Assembly: GCA_023397505.1 (NCBI GenBank)
Contig: JAEWUC010000005.1
Location: 434,001 to 498,000, forward strand
Origin: Bacteroidota bacterium
Lineage (GTDB): Bacteria; Bacteroidota; Ignavibacteria; Ignavibacteriales; Melioribacteraceae
Length of the DNA: 64,000 nucleotides
Direction: 5' to 3'
Part shown: one piece after another, positions 36,006 through 44,798 of the stretch
How the letters are laid out: the number at the start of each line of letters is the position of its first letter
Position numbering within the stretch: position 1 is the stretch's first letter
Program-made: the position numbers and the translations under genes
The notes under the pieces: model-generated
Database searches by the model: none
Seen by the model: the letters and a program-made list of their open reading frames with translations, nothing else
Told to the model about the DNA's origin: nothing

Positions 36006-36240
36006 TGGTCCTCCCCCAATTGGTAGACACAGAAAAAAAGTATTAAATTACTTTTTAGGAGGTATCTATGGAAGTCAAAAAGCGCATGAGTACAGTAAAG
36101 AATTTCATCAGGATGTACTCAATATGTTGAAAACAGGAAATAAACGAGCGTCAGAGTTATCGAAGGAATTAGATATAGCCGATCTAGACTAACTTAAATT
36201 ACTATCTTTGGGGGAAAGATCATGCTCAGCCATTTACTCC
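36006..36240 (+). mobile_element. Truncated IS3-family element (left end and orfA start)
   Basis: Left end TGGTCCTCCCCCAATTGG, then AGGAGG and an ATG at 36068. The reading frame reads MEVKKR, then a one-base deletion is needed to reach HEYSKEFHQDVLNMLKTG and a helix-turn-helix-like KRASELSKELDIADL. Downstream parts of the transposase are absent. So a broken remnant; it has disrupted a T9SS gene. Confidence 0.7.
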
Positions 36241-36241
36241 A

Positions 36242-36658
36242 TTATAATTTTGAAACATTTTTTAACCCTCCATACTTTGCATTAATTGTTTTTACTATTT
36301 CCTCTTCCTTAGTTTTCTTAGCTACTAAATCTCGAATCAAATTCCTTTCGGTAACAGCATACTTACACTTGCAAATAGTGAGAGTTTCGCCGCTGCAATC
36401 ACCGCACGTGCAAATAAATTTAGAGGAGATTCTTATTACATCGCTTTCGACTTCTGGTGTTGATTTTGTCTCCTGCGTCCTTTGAACAATGCGATCGTGA
36501 TTGTGTGGAATAAATATTTCAGCTATTCCAATAAATAATATCAATCCGAGCAATAATGAAAGAGTTATCCAAAAAGTTTTCATTTGCAGAATAATCCCTA
36601 ATGGACTTTTTCTTCTAAAAGAGTTATTGTTTTTATTTAACCTCGAAACCTTTTTCAT
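36242..36658 (-). CDS. Small membrane protein with CcmH-like Cys motif
   Basis: 138 residues (113 from the ATG at 36583, equally possible: it puts the membrane helix directly at the start). One transmembrane helix (WITLSLLLGLILFIGIAEI) followed by a periplasmic part with CTCGDCSG and CKCKYA and a helical EEEIVKTINAKYGG tail, which resembles the CcmH/CycL thiol domain. It might hold metal or handle thiols in the cus operon, of which it is the last gene. Function not shown. Confidence 0.6.
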   Translation of the reverse strand: MKKVSRLNKNNNSFRRKSPLGIILQMKTFWITLSLLLGLILFIGIAEIFIPHNHDRIVQRTQETKSTPEVESDVIRISSKFICTCGDCSGETLTICKCKYAVTERNLIRDLVAKKTKEEEIVKTINAKYGGLKNVSKL

Positions 36659-36694
36659 AACTTACTCGAAAATAAATTTAACGAGAATTGTTAA

Positions 36695-37084
36695 TTACCT
36701 TTTCTTGAAAGGAGCGATATTCTCTTTCACTTTTAATCCGGCATCTTTTAGATTTTGTTTTGCCCTTTCAAGAGTAACTTCACTTAATGTCATATTGCAC
36801 AGAGGGCATTTGCCTGGTTTATCGGAGATTACATTCCAATCCATTTGATCTTGGAAAACTTTGCCATCTTTATTTTTATCAATTGCTTTCAAATTGATTA
36901 TGCCTTTATGAACTATTGCTGAATCTGCTTTATTAATAGCTTTTGCATGTTTCATATTCTTCATGTCGTGCATTGGCATATTCTTCATATCTTGAGCAAA
37001 GATTGAACTGCCACTCAAGGCAAAACATGATATTACAAATAAGAACAAAGCTCTTACTGAGTTAATTTTATTAGTCACTTTCAT
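36695..37084 (-). CDS. Periplasmic heavy-metal-binding-domain protein
   Basis: 129 residues: signal peptide (about 1-30), a Met/His-rich stretch (MKNMPMHDMKNMKHA, a likely Cu(I)/Ag(I) chelating segment), then WNVISDKPGKCPLCNMTL, the second half of a heavy-metal-binding domain like that in the CusB homologue next door. Located 46 bp after cusB and before the CcmH-like gene. Likely a periplasmic metal carrier to the efflux system, similar in role to CusF though not in fold. Confidence 0.75.
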   Translation of the reverse strand: MKVTNKINSVRALFLFVISCFALSGSSIFAQDMKNMPMHDMKNMKHAKAINKADSAIVHKGIINLKAIDKNKDGKVFQDQMDWNVISDKPGKCPLCNMTLSEVTLERAKQNLKDAGLKVKENIAPFKKR

Positions 37085-37130
37085 TTTAATTCTCCTTTTA
37101 GATTATTATTCACGACCGAGTTATACATAT

Positions 37131-38408
37131 TTACATTTGCATTCCTTCCATTCCATTGGAAGATTTCTTTTGTTGAATGGGAGCCGAATCGCTGTGTTGA
37201 TGACCGGTGGGCATACCGGTTTTAAGCTGACTTTCTGAGTCAATTAAGAATCCGCCGGTTGCAGCAATTTCATCACCTTCATTTAATCCAGAAACGATAT
37301 GGTATTTATCACCAATGCGATTACCGATAACGACACTGCGGGCTTCAAACATGCCGTCACCGGCTTTTGCCCAAACGACCGCTCTTTTACCAGCTATAAT
37401 AACAGCATCGGAAGGGACGAGTAAACCTTGACCACCAGCGCTATTAAATACTGTTTCGCCATACATCTGTGGTTTTAACTTTCCTCCAAGACTTGAAAAT
37501 TCGCTTCTCACTTTAACAGTTCTTGTTTGAGAATTTATGACCGGATAAATAAAAGTAACTCTACCGTTGAATTCTTCTCCGGGATAAGCACGAAGGTGAA
37601 GTTTAACCGGACTTCCTACCTTAACTGCATTTAAATTATTTTCATACACCTCAGCAATACTCCAAAGTGTTGAAAGCTCGGCTACATCATAAATCGCAGT
37701 GCCTTCGTTTACATATACACCTTCTTGAACTTTCTTCTCAATCACCGTTCCGCTAATTGGTGAATAGTATGTAAGAGTAAGGTTTATTTCTTTTGTCTTT
37801 TCAAGAACTTGAATTTGTTCTGTAGTTAACCCAAATATTTCCAACTTTTTCTTTGAAGCTTTCAAAAGAAAAGTCGAGTTTGATGAATTATTTAATGCAA
37901 TTAAATATTCATTCTGCGCTTGCACCAAATCCGGGCTGTAAATTTCAAACAATGGTTGACCTTTTTTAATATAATCACCGGTTTTATCTACAAACAGTTT
38001 TTCAATTCTTCCGTTGAACCGCGCTGAAATTGTTTTGCGATTGTTTTCAACAAAATCCAAGTAACTATATGCAGTAAGTTGTTCTTGAAGATTCTCTTTC
38101 TTAACAACAATTGTAGAAACATTTGCCAGGACTTGTTTATTTCCACTAAGTGTAACCATATTAGTCATATCAGCTTCTGAAGAAGTTTCCGGCTTTTCAT
38201 CAGCGGTTTTTTTGATTAGATCCATATTACAGATTGGGCAGACACCCGGGCTATCCATTCTAACTTGTGGGTGCATTGAGCACGTCCAATAGTCATCTTG
38301 TTTTACATCTTCGTGTTCATGTTTTCCATTTTCTTCGCTTCTAGAGCAGCCGGCAAAGAGTAATGATAGTACGATCAATGGGATGACTAAAAATTTGGTT
38401 ATTTTCAT
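37131..38408 (-). CDS. cusB: RND efflux periplasmic adaptor (CusB-type)
   Basis: About 425 residues: lipoprotein signal LLFAGC, then a heavy-metal-binding domain YWTCSMHPQV..GVCPICNMDL (about 40-65) and the lipoyl-barrel-hairpin adaptor body (RIEKLFVDKTGDYIKKGQPL, VQEGVYVNEGTAIYDVAEL). The tail is Met/His-rich. It links CusA to CusC. Two ATGs, 38444 and 38408, each follow AGGTCGTGAA; the second gives the lipoprotein signal and is preferred. Third main gene of the operon. Confidence 0.9.
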   Translation of the reverse strand: MKITKFLVIPLIVLSLLFAGCSRSEENGKHEHEDVKQDDYWTCSMHPQVRMDSPGVCPICNMDLIKKTADEKPETSSEADMTNMVTLSGNKQVLANVSTIVVKKENLQEQLTAYSYLDFVENNRKTISARFNGRIEKLFVDKTGDYIKKGQPLFEIYSPDLVQAQNEYLIALNNSSNSTFLLKASKKKLEIFGLTTEQIQVLEKTKEINLTLTYYSPISGTVIEKKVQEGVYVNEGTAIYDVAELSTLWSIAEVYENNLNAVKVGSPVKLHLRAYPGEEFNGRVTFIYPVINSQTRTVKVRSEFSSLGGKLKPQMYGETVFNSAGGQGLLVPSDAVIIAGKRAVVWAKAGDGMFEARSVVIGNRIGDKYHIVSGLNEGDEIAATGGFLIDSESQLKTGMPTGHQHSDSAPIQQKKSSNGMEGMQM

Positions 38409-38470
38409 TTCACGACCTCTAATAATTCTTACGATATTTTTCATTTCACGACCTCGTTACTTTTTAAAAC

Positions 38471-39838
38471 CTACCTTCCGGTAGGCAGGGTTGTTCCGAT
38501 CATCATCTCAATTTCAGCAAGAGACATTTGAGTATCAGTTTTAGACATGTTGTAATTCATCTGCTGCATTAACAGCATCCTATACGAATCTATCACAGTT
38601 GTAACTCCGGTTCTGTTATTCTGATATGCCGAGACTTGCGACTCGGCGGCTTTGGTATAAAGTGGAATTACTTTTTCCGTGTAGAGTTTGGTTAAATCAA
38701 CAGCAGTGTTATATTTAACAAGAGCCGCTTTCAATTGAGAAGTCATCTCACGTTGCATATCAGATTTTTCAAATTCAATGCTGCTGATACCGGCGTATAA
38801 TTCTTCTTCCTTTGCTTTGTATTTATTAATTGACCAGGGTGCAAATGGAAGATTGATTGAAGCCATTATTCCATACATCAATTCAGTTTTTCCTTGTCCA
38901 TTTATCATCATAGGGTCGGTTTTGGTTGTAATGAGCATTCCTTGAGGCATTCTCATAAACATTGCTTGAACCATTAAATCGGGAATAAGCTCACGGTTGT
39001 TAGCGTCAATCATTGCTTTGTTCATCTCAATCATGCTACCCATTTTATTAAGGGAAGGATTATATGAACCAAGCAACTCTTCCAGTTTTGATTGTGAAGA
39101 TGAAAGTTGATCAGAAGAGAAATCGGTTATTGCATAAATGTCTTTTGAATCAAGATTGCGTCCGAGAAGCTTATTGAGTTTATATATCTCGGCTTCTTTT
39201 TGTTTTTCCAGTATTAAAAGCTGTGTTTGATTAAAAGCAATTTCACTTTGAAGAGTGAGCACATCAGCTTGATTGATCTTGTTGATATAATATGATGATT
39301 CCACCGATTTGATGACATCTGTAATTAAGGAAATATTCTTATTCTGGACTTCGATTTTTCTATCAATCAACCAAAGTGTATAGTATGACATTTTAACAGC
39401 GGCGGTTAGATTGATTTTGTATATATCATAATTGTTACCTTCAACTAATGTATTCTTTCTTTCAACTTCTGCCATTGCGTTTAGCTTTCCACCAAGAGGA
39501 AACATTTGAGAAAGTGCAATATTGTTTGAGTTGGATTGATTGAGAATATCAAATGAGTTAGTAGGCACTTGTGAAAACTCAACAGATAGATTAGGCGCCG
39601 GTAATGTGTTGATTGATTCAGTTCTCTTTTCGGATGCAGTGATTTTATATTGCAGCGATTTCAACTGAGGATTATTTTTTACAGCTTCCGCAACTAAAGA
39701 ATCAACTGATTGTGCATTTACCGAAATAAAGGATATCAAGAAAAGATTAACCGCAAAGACCGCAGAGAAAAACGTAGAGTTGTGCAAAGGTTTTCTCATT
39801 TTCAATTCTCCATTCTGAATTCTTAATCCTACATTCAT
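38471..39838 (-). CDS. cusC: Outer-membrane efflux channel (CusC/TolC-type)
   Basis: 455 residues. Two repeats of helical/strand TolC pattern (SVDSLVAEAVKNNPQLKSLQ; SQVSAYQNNRTGVTTVIDSY). From 39838 the frame has a fair RBS, while the ATG at 39799 gives a standard signal peptide; true start uncertain. The start region contains AACCGCAAAGACCGCAGAG-type repeat DNA and the gene ends inside a CCTACC..GGTAGG repeat (LPTGR stop), so both ends look reshaped. Forms the outer exit of the tripartite pump. Confidence 0.88.
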   Translation of the reverse strand: MNVGLRIQNGELKMRKPLHNSTFFSAVFAVNLFLISFISVNAQSVDSLVAEAVKNNPQLKSLQYKITASEKRTESINTLPAPNLSVEFSQVPTNSFDILNQSNSNNIALSQMFPLGGKLNAMAEVERKNTLVEGNNYDIYKINLTAAVKMSYYTLWLIDRKIEVQNKNISLITDVIKSVESSYYINKINQADVLTLQSEIAFNQTQLLILEKQKEAEIYKLNKLLGRNLDSKDIYAITDFSSDQLSSSQSKLEELLGSYNPSLNKMGSMIEMNKAMIDANNRELIPDLMVQAMFMRMPQGMLITTKTDPMMINGQGKTELMYGIMASINLPFAPWSINKYKAKEEELYAGISSIEFEKSDMQREMTSQLKAALVKYNTAVDLTKLYTEKVIPLYTKAAESQVSAYQNNRTGVTTVIDSYRMLLMQQMNYNMSKTDTQMSLAEIEMMIGTTLPTGR

Positions 39839-39842
39839 GTTA

Positions 39843-42800
39843 TTATCCCTCCTTCATCCAATCGGCCATTTTAGAAACTTCAAGTTTTCCTTTTTTTAGA
39901 GCACGCTCCTTCATGATTGCAAATAGAATGGGCGTTACAACAAGCACATGTATTGCACTAGTTAGCAGTCCACCAATTAATGGAGCTGTCAAGGGCTTCA
40001 TAACATCGGAACCGGTGCCGGTTGCCCACATAATGGGAATTAAACCTACCATCGAAGTACCAACGGTCATTAATTTTGGTCTAAGTCTGAGAACGGAACC
40101 TTCAACAGTCGCTTCATAGATATCTTTATTTGTGATATGGCCCCTTTCACCTTTGTGAAAAGCTCTTAATCTTTTATCGAGTGCTTCGTGAAGATAAACC
40201 ACCATTACAACACCGGTTTCAACGGCTACACCATAGAGTGCAATAAATCCCACCCAAACCGCAACCGAGAAATTGTAACCGAGGATGTAAACCATATACA
40301 TTCCGCCAATAAGAGCAAACGGAACTGAAAGCATCACAACCCCGGCTTCTAAATAATCTTTTAGAGTGAAATAAAGCAGCACAAATATTATCAGGAATAC
40401 GACCGGCATAATTATTTGCATAGTTTGCTGGGCGCGAACCTTGCTTTCATACTGACCACTCCACGTATAAGAATATCCGGCTGGTAATTTTAATCCCTCA
40501 GCAATTACATCTTTTGCGTCAACCATTACATTGCCCATATCACGTCCGCGCGTGTTCATAAAAACTATCGAGCGAAGCATTCCGTTTTCACTACTTATCA
40601 TTGGAGGACCGGTAACTAAATTTATTTCTGCTAATTCTGAAAGTGGTAAATAAGTAACTGCACTTTGATTTGTGTTTGTAAGCGAAAAATCACTTTGTGA
40701 ATTTGGCGCTTGAGGGATAACGCTTACCTGGTTTGTTCCTTTCATCGAAGTGGACATTCCGCCATTATTTCCTTTGCTTATTCCGCCGCCCATTGAGCTG
40801 GACGAGGATTGAGCCGCCATAGGGTTCGATAAAGCGACTGGAACTATTAAGCTTTTCAACTCATCAATATTATCCCGATAATCTTTTTGATACCGCATTC
40901 TTATCGGAAAGCGCATTCTTCCATCTATAACAATTCCTAGATTCTGTCCCCCGATTGCCGTTTCAATTATATCTTGAAGATCGCGTATGTTTACACCATA
41001 CCGTGCGGCGAGACCGCGCTTGATATTGATATCGAGATAGTAACCGTTCTGCACTCTTTCGGCAACAACATCTGCCGCGCCATTAACTTTCTTTAATAAA
41101 TTTTCTGCTTTGATTGCATATGTTTCAAGCGTATCGAGATCTGAACCAAAGATTTTGAATCCAATATCAGTCCTCACTCCCGTTGAAAGCATATTAATTC
41201 TATTTATAATCGGTTGTGTCCACCCATTTCTTACTCCCGGTATCTGAAGTTTTGCATCTAACTCGGCAACAATATCTTGTTTTGATATTCCAGGCCGCCA
41301 ATCGTCCTTTGGTTTAAGCATTATAATTGTTTCAATCATACTTAAAGGTGCATTGTCCGTCGGAGTTTCCGCCCTTCCGGTTTTCCCAAGAACATGATGA
41401 ACTTCAGGAACCGATTTAATGATCTTGTCTTGTTCTTTCAATATTCTGTTCACTTCCGTAATTGATGCCCCAGGTAATGTAACGGGCATATAAAGAATAG
41501 AACCTTCATCCAGCGGTGGCATAAACTCGCTACCCGTGTTAAGAATCATTGGGACAGTTATTAATAGCGCAATTACATTTATTGCTATTGTTGTTTTCCG
41601 GTGTTTCAACACCCAATGAATGACCGGTTCATAAATTTTTATAAAAAATCTTGTAGATGGATTTTTTTCTTCCGGGCGGAATTTACCGCGCATCAGCATT
41701 GTCATTAAAACCGGAATAAGAGAAATTACAACAATGGCAGCGCCTATCATTGTGAATGATTTTGTGAAAGCGAGAGGTTTAAACATTTTCCCCTCTTGTC
41801 CGGTTAAAAGAAATACAGGGAGAAATGAAACAAGTATTATCAATTCTGAAAAGAAAATAGCTCTACCTACTTGCTTTGCTGAGTCAATTGATATTTTCTT
41901 GTATTCTTCATTTGAGAGATGCCCTTTTTCTTCAATGGCCTTAGCGATGTTACGATAAGCATTCTCAACTAGAACAATGGAAGAGTCTACTATTACTCCT
42001 ATCGCTAAAATAATTCCGCCTAGACTCATAATGTTGGATGTAATATCAAACATGTACATAAGAATAAAAGAGATTAGAACTGCAATAGGAATTTCAATAA
42101 GAATTCTTACTATACTTCTCCAGTGAAGTAAGAATATGGCTACCATAATTGAAACAGTAATAGCTGCTTCAATCAAAGCTCTATCTAAAGTGCCAATCGC
42201 TTCTATAATCAAAGTACTTCTGTCATAAGAAGAAATTATCTCAACACCTGGAGGAAGGCCGGGGGAGATTTCTTTTATTTTTTCTTTTACTCTTTCAATA
42301 ACGTTTTGAGCATTCTCACCGGTTCTCATTACAATAATTCCACCAGCAACTTCGCCTTCACCATTTTTCTCCAGCGCACCACGGCGAATATCTCCTCCTA
42401 ATGCAACAGTTGCTACATTTTTGATTAGTATTGGAATTCCATTAGCTGAAGTTTTTATTACAGTATTTTCAATATCATCTTTCGATTGAATGTAACCTTG
42501 ACCGCGAACAAAATATTCAGCATCGCTTATCTCAAGAATTTTTCCTCCAACTTCATTATTGCTTCTTTGAACTGCGTTTACAACATCAGATACTGTTAAG
42601 TTGTAGGCTCGCAAATCCGTCGGGTTAACATCTACTTGATATTGTTTTACATATCCGCCTACACTTGCAACTTCTGCAACTCCATCGACAGAGGAAAGTT
42701 TGTATCGAATATACCAATCTTGAACAGCTCGCAGTGTTCCAAGATCATATCCTTTGCCTTCGACCGTATACCAATAAACGTGACCAACACCGGTTCCATC

Positions 42801-43193
42801 CGGACCAAGAGAAGGAACAACACCTGAAGGCAACTGAGCTTGAATGGTATTCATCCTTTCAAGCACGCGTGTGCGGGCAAAATATGTATCAACACCATCT
42901 TCAAATACAACAAAGACAAAAGACATTCCAAACATCGAGGATGCTCGGACTGCTTTAACTTTTGGCAAACCTTGTAAGCCGGAAACGATAGGATATGTAA
43001 CTTGATCTTCTATTATCTGTGGAGAGCGTCCCATCCATTCAGTAAATACAATTACTTGATTTTCAGAAAGGTCGGGTATAGCATCAACCGGCAAATTAAC
43101 AACGCTGTAAATTCCAAAGCCGATCACTATAAGATAAAGTAGAATTACAATAAATCTGTTGTTCGCAGACCAATCAATAATTTTTTCAATCAT
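39843..43193 (-). CDS. cusA: Heavy-metal RND efflux pump (CusA/CzcA-type)
   Basis: 1116 residues: N-terminal helix, first periplasmic porter part (NLPVDAIPDLSENQVIV), TM bundles with the proton-relay region IGVIVDSSIVLVENA, and a second duplicated half. Pumps metal ions, probably Cu(I)/Ag(I) because of the Met/His-rich partners, driven by protons. Residues about 790-845 form an extra Ser/Met/Gly/Asn-rich loop absent from the core family. First large gene of the operon, 20 bp after a small membrane ORF. Confidence 0.92.
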   Translation of the reverse strand: MIEKIIDWSANNRFIVILLYLIVIGFGIYSVVNLPVDAIPDLSENQVIVFTEWMGRSPQIIEDQVTYPIVSGLQGLPKVKAVRASSMFGMSFVFVVFEDGVDTYFARTRVLERMNTIQAQLPSGVVPSLGPDGTGVGHVYWYTVEGKGYDLGTLRAVQDWYIRYKLSSVDGVAEVASVGGYVKQYQVDVNPTDLRAYNLTVSDVVNAVQRSNNEVGGKILEISDAEYFVRGQGYIQSKDDIENTVIKTSANGIPILIKNVATVALGGDIRRGALEKNGEGEVAGGIIVMRTGENAQNVIERVKEKIKEISPGLPPGVEIISSYDRSTLIIEAIGTLDRALIEAAITVSIMVAIFLLHWRSIVRILIEIPIAVLISFILMYMFDITSNIMSLGGIILAIGVIVDSSIVLVENAYRNIAKAIEEKGHLSNEEYKKISIDSAKQVGRAIFFSELIILVSFLPVFLLTGQEGKMFKPLAFTKSFTMIGAAIVVISLIPVLMTMLMRGKFRPEEKNPSTRFFIKIYEPVIHWVLKHRKTTIAINVIALLITVPMILNTGSEFMPPLDEGSILYMPVTLPGASITEVNRILKEQDKIIKSVPEVHHVLGKTGRAETPTDNAPLSMIETIIMLKPKDDWRPGISKQDIVAELDAKLQIPGVRNGWTQPIINRINMLSTGVRTDIGFKIFGSDLDTLETYAIKAENLLKKVNGAADVVAERVQNGYYLDINIKRGLAARYGVNIRDLQDIIETAIGGQNLGIVIDGRMRFPIRMRYQKDYRDNIDELKSLIVPVALSNPMAAQSSSSSMGGGISKGNNGGMSTSMKGTNQVSVIPQAPNSQSDFSLTNTNQSAVTYLPLSELAEINLVTGPPMISSENGMLRSIVFMNTRGRDMGNVMVDAKDVIAEGLKLPAGYSYTWSGQYESKVRAQQTMQIIMPVVFLIIFVLLYFTLKDYLEAGVVMLSVPFALIGGMYMVYILGYNFSVAVWVGFIALYGVAVETGVVMVVYLHEALDKRLRAFHKGERGHITNKDIYEATVEGSVLRLRPKLMTVGTSMVGLIPIMWATGTGSDVMKPLTAPLIGGLLTSAIHVLVVTPILFAIMKERALKKGKLEVSKMADWMKEG

Positions 43194-43213
43194 TTATTCT
43201 CTCCGAAAGTGCG

Positions 43214-43309
43214 TTAGTTCTTTTTAATACCGCGAAATAGCGAATAAAGTTCATAAAGAATAAAACCAAACATTGCTAAGTAAACTATACACCAAAAAAG
43301 CCGTTCCAC
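43214..43309 (-). CDS. Small single-span membrane protein before cusA
   Basis: A 31-residue frame with GTG start: a short charged N-terminus (VERLF), a hydrophobic span (CIVYLAMFGFILYELY) and a basic end (FRGIKKN). A GAGAGAG stretch precedes it and the predicted sigma-54 start is about 18 bp upstream. It ends 20 bp before cusA. Small membrane proteins of this form exist as RND pump partners (AcrZ-like by analogy). Evidence is only the sequence form. Confidence 0.5.
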   Translation of the reverse strand: MERLFWCIVYLAMFGFILYELYSLFRGIKKN

Positions 43310-43339
43310 AATATTATTCTCTCTCTTTGTTACAGGTAA

Positions 43340-43355
43340 GCCAACAATTGTGCCG
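43340..43355 (-). promoter_or_regulatory. Sigma-54-like promoter of the cus operon
   Basis: CGGCACAATTGTTGGC on the minus strand: -24 GGCAC, -12 TTGG, GG-N10-G spacing. Just upstream is a CAAAAAGC-AA-GCTTTTTG dyad (43360-43378). Confidence 0.6.
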
Positions 43356-43405
43356 CACAAAAAGCTTGCTTTTTGCTTATAATCGTTGTGTCGATCTTAC
43401 AATCC

Positions 43406-43440
43406 TTAAAGAAGCTTTAAATGAATTAAAGATTCTTAAA
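43406..43440. promoter_or_regulatory. Palindromic activator site upstream of the cus operon
   Basis: Arms TTAAAGAAGCTTTAA and TTAAAGATTCTTAAA (13 of 15 complementary) centred at 43423. In the same orientation as 35820-35853 it matches at 27 of 34 positions, with AAGAATCTT-type halves separated by 11 bases in both. Start-to-GG distance is 52 bp in both sites. Confidence 0.75.
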
Positions 43441-43451
43441 AATACCGCAGT

Positions 43452-44798
43452 TTATTCCGGTTTTGTAAGCTTATAGTTCTCGATTTTTGAATAAAGTGTA
43501 GGGAGTGAGATTCCTAGAATTTCTGCGGATTTGGGTTTATTCCATTTTGAATATTCCAGAACGGAAGTGATATGTTTTCTCTCAACTTCCGCAAGAGAAA
43601 GATTAATTGAAAATGAGGATGAATCTGAGAATTGGTTTTTTAGAAGTATATGTTCAGGGAGAAGAACGTCCCCGTTAGTTAAAACCACAGCTTGCATAAG
43701 AGTATTTTCAAGTTCACGCACATTGCCAGTCCAATCGTGTTCTTGTAGCATACTCAAAACATCATCAGAGACTTTAAGAACATTTTTGTGAAGTTCACGA
43801 TTGATCTTTTGCAATAAGAAATTTATAAGTAGTGGTATATCATCTTTTCTTTGACGAAGCGGTGGTAGTACTATTTTGACAACATTCAAACGGAAAAAGA
43901 GGTCCTCGCGGAATTTCTTTTCTTTTACAAGCTGATCAATATTTCTGTTTGTAGCGGTAATGATTCTTGCTTTCATTGGAATAACAGATTCGCCGCCTAC
44001 ACGCTCAAATTCTTTTTCTTGAAGAACGCGGAGAAGTTTTACTTGAAGATGCTGGGACATTTCAGATATTTCATCAAGGAAGATTGTACCGTTTCCGGCT
44101 AGTTCGAATTTTCCTTTTTTAGTTCTATCTGCGCCGGTGAATGCTCCCTTCTCATGCCCGAATAATTCGCTTTCAAGCAGTGATTCAGTTATAGCAGTGC
44201 AGTTAACTGCAACAAATGGCTCTGATTTTGTAAGCCCACTGTAATGAATTGATTTTGCAACTAGTTCTTTTCCTGTTCCGCTTTCACCTTGTAAAAGTAC
44301 GGTTACTCTATTTGCAGAAACTTGTCCAATTATTTTATAAACATCTTTCATCAGTTTGGACCTACCAATGATTCTTTTTTCTGGCTGGAACTCTTCGGCT
44401 TGATCTACAATAAGTGAATCAATTCTTTCGCTGAGAGTTTTAGATTCAAGGGCGCGTGCAATTGTGACTTTAAGTCGTTCAATGTCCAGTGGTTTTTCAA
44501 GATAATCGTAAGCGCCATTTTGCATTGCGTCAATTGTTGTCTGAACATCATCATGAGCGGTTATTAAGATTATTTTTGCAAGAGGATCGATTTCCTTTAC
44601 TTTTTTAAGAAGCTCAAGTCCGGATAGATTGGGCATTTTAATATCAGAGATGATTAAATCCGGCTGCTGATTTTGAATAATTCCCAAACCAATCCTTCCG
44701 TCTTCGGCAGAAAGAACAGAATAGTCAAGGCGCTTCAAATAATTCGTTAGTGTTTGACGAATTGATTCATCATCATCTATTACTAATATTTTTTCCAT
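43452..44798 (-). CDS. NtrC-family sigma-54 response regulator
   Basis: 448 residues: receiver domain with phospho-acceptor D52 (LIISDIKMP), AAA+ domain with Walker A GESGTGKE and the sigma-54-contact loop GAFTGA, and a C-terminal Fis-type HTH (KPKSAEILGISLPTLYSKI). It activates sigma-54 promoters when phosphorylated. Overlaps the kinase gene by 26 bp, so the pair is co-expressed. Likely activator of the cus operon and KRH repeat gene. Confidence 0.93.
   Translation of the reverse strand: MEKILVIDDDESIRQTLTNYLKRLDYSVLSAEDGRIGLGIIQNQQPDLIISDIKMPNLSGLELLKKVKEIDPLAKIILITAHDDVQTTIDAMQNGAYDYLEKPLDIERLKVTIARALESKTLSERIDSLIVDQAEEFQPEKRIIGRSKLMKDVYKIIGQVSANRVTVLLQGESGTGKELVAKSIHYSGLTKSEPFVAVNCTAITESLLESELFGHEKGAFTGADRTKKGKFELAGNGTIFLDEISEMSQHLQVKLLRVLQEKEFERVGGESVIPMKARIITATNRNIDQLVKEKKFREDLFFRLNVVKIVLPPLRQRKDDIPLLINFLLQKINRELHKNVLKVSDDVLSMLQEHDWTGNVRELENTLMQAVVLTNGDVLLPEHILLKNQFSDSSSFSINLSLAEVERKHITSVLEYSKWNKPKSAEILGISLPTLYSKIENYKLTKPE

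Noticed and set aside
36222..36485. Plus-strand frame over the CcmH-like gene
   Set aside because: It is a shadow of the minus-strand gene with two Cys clusters.
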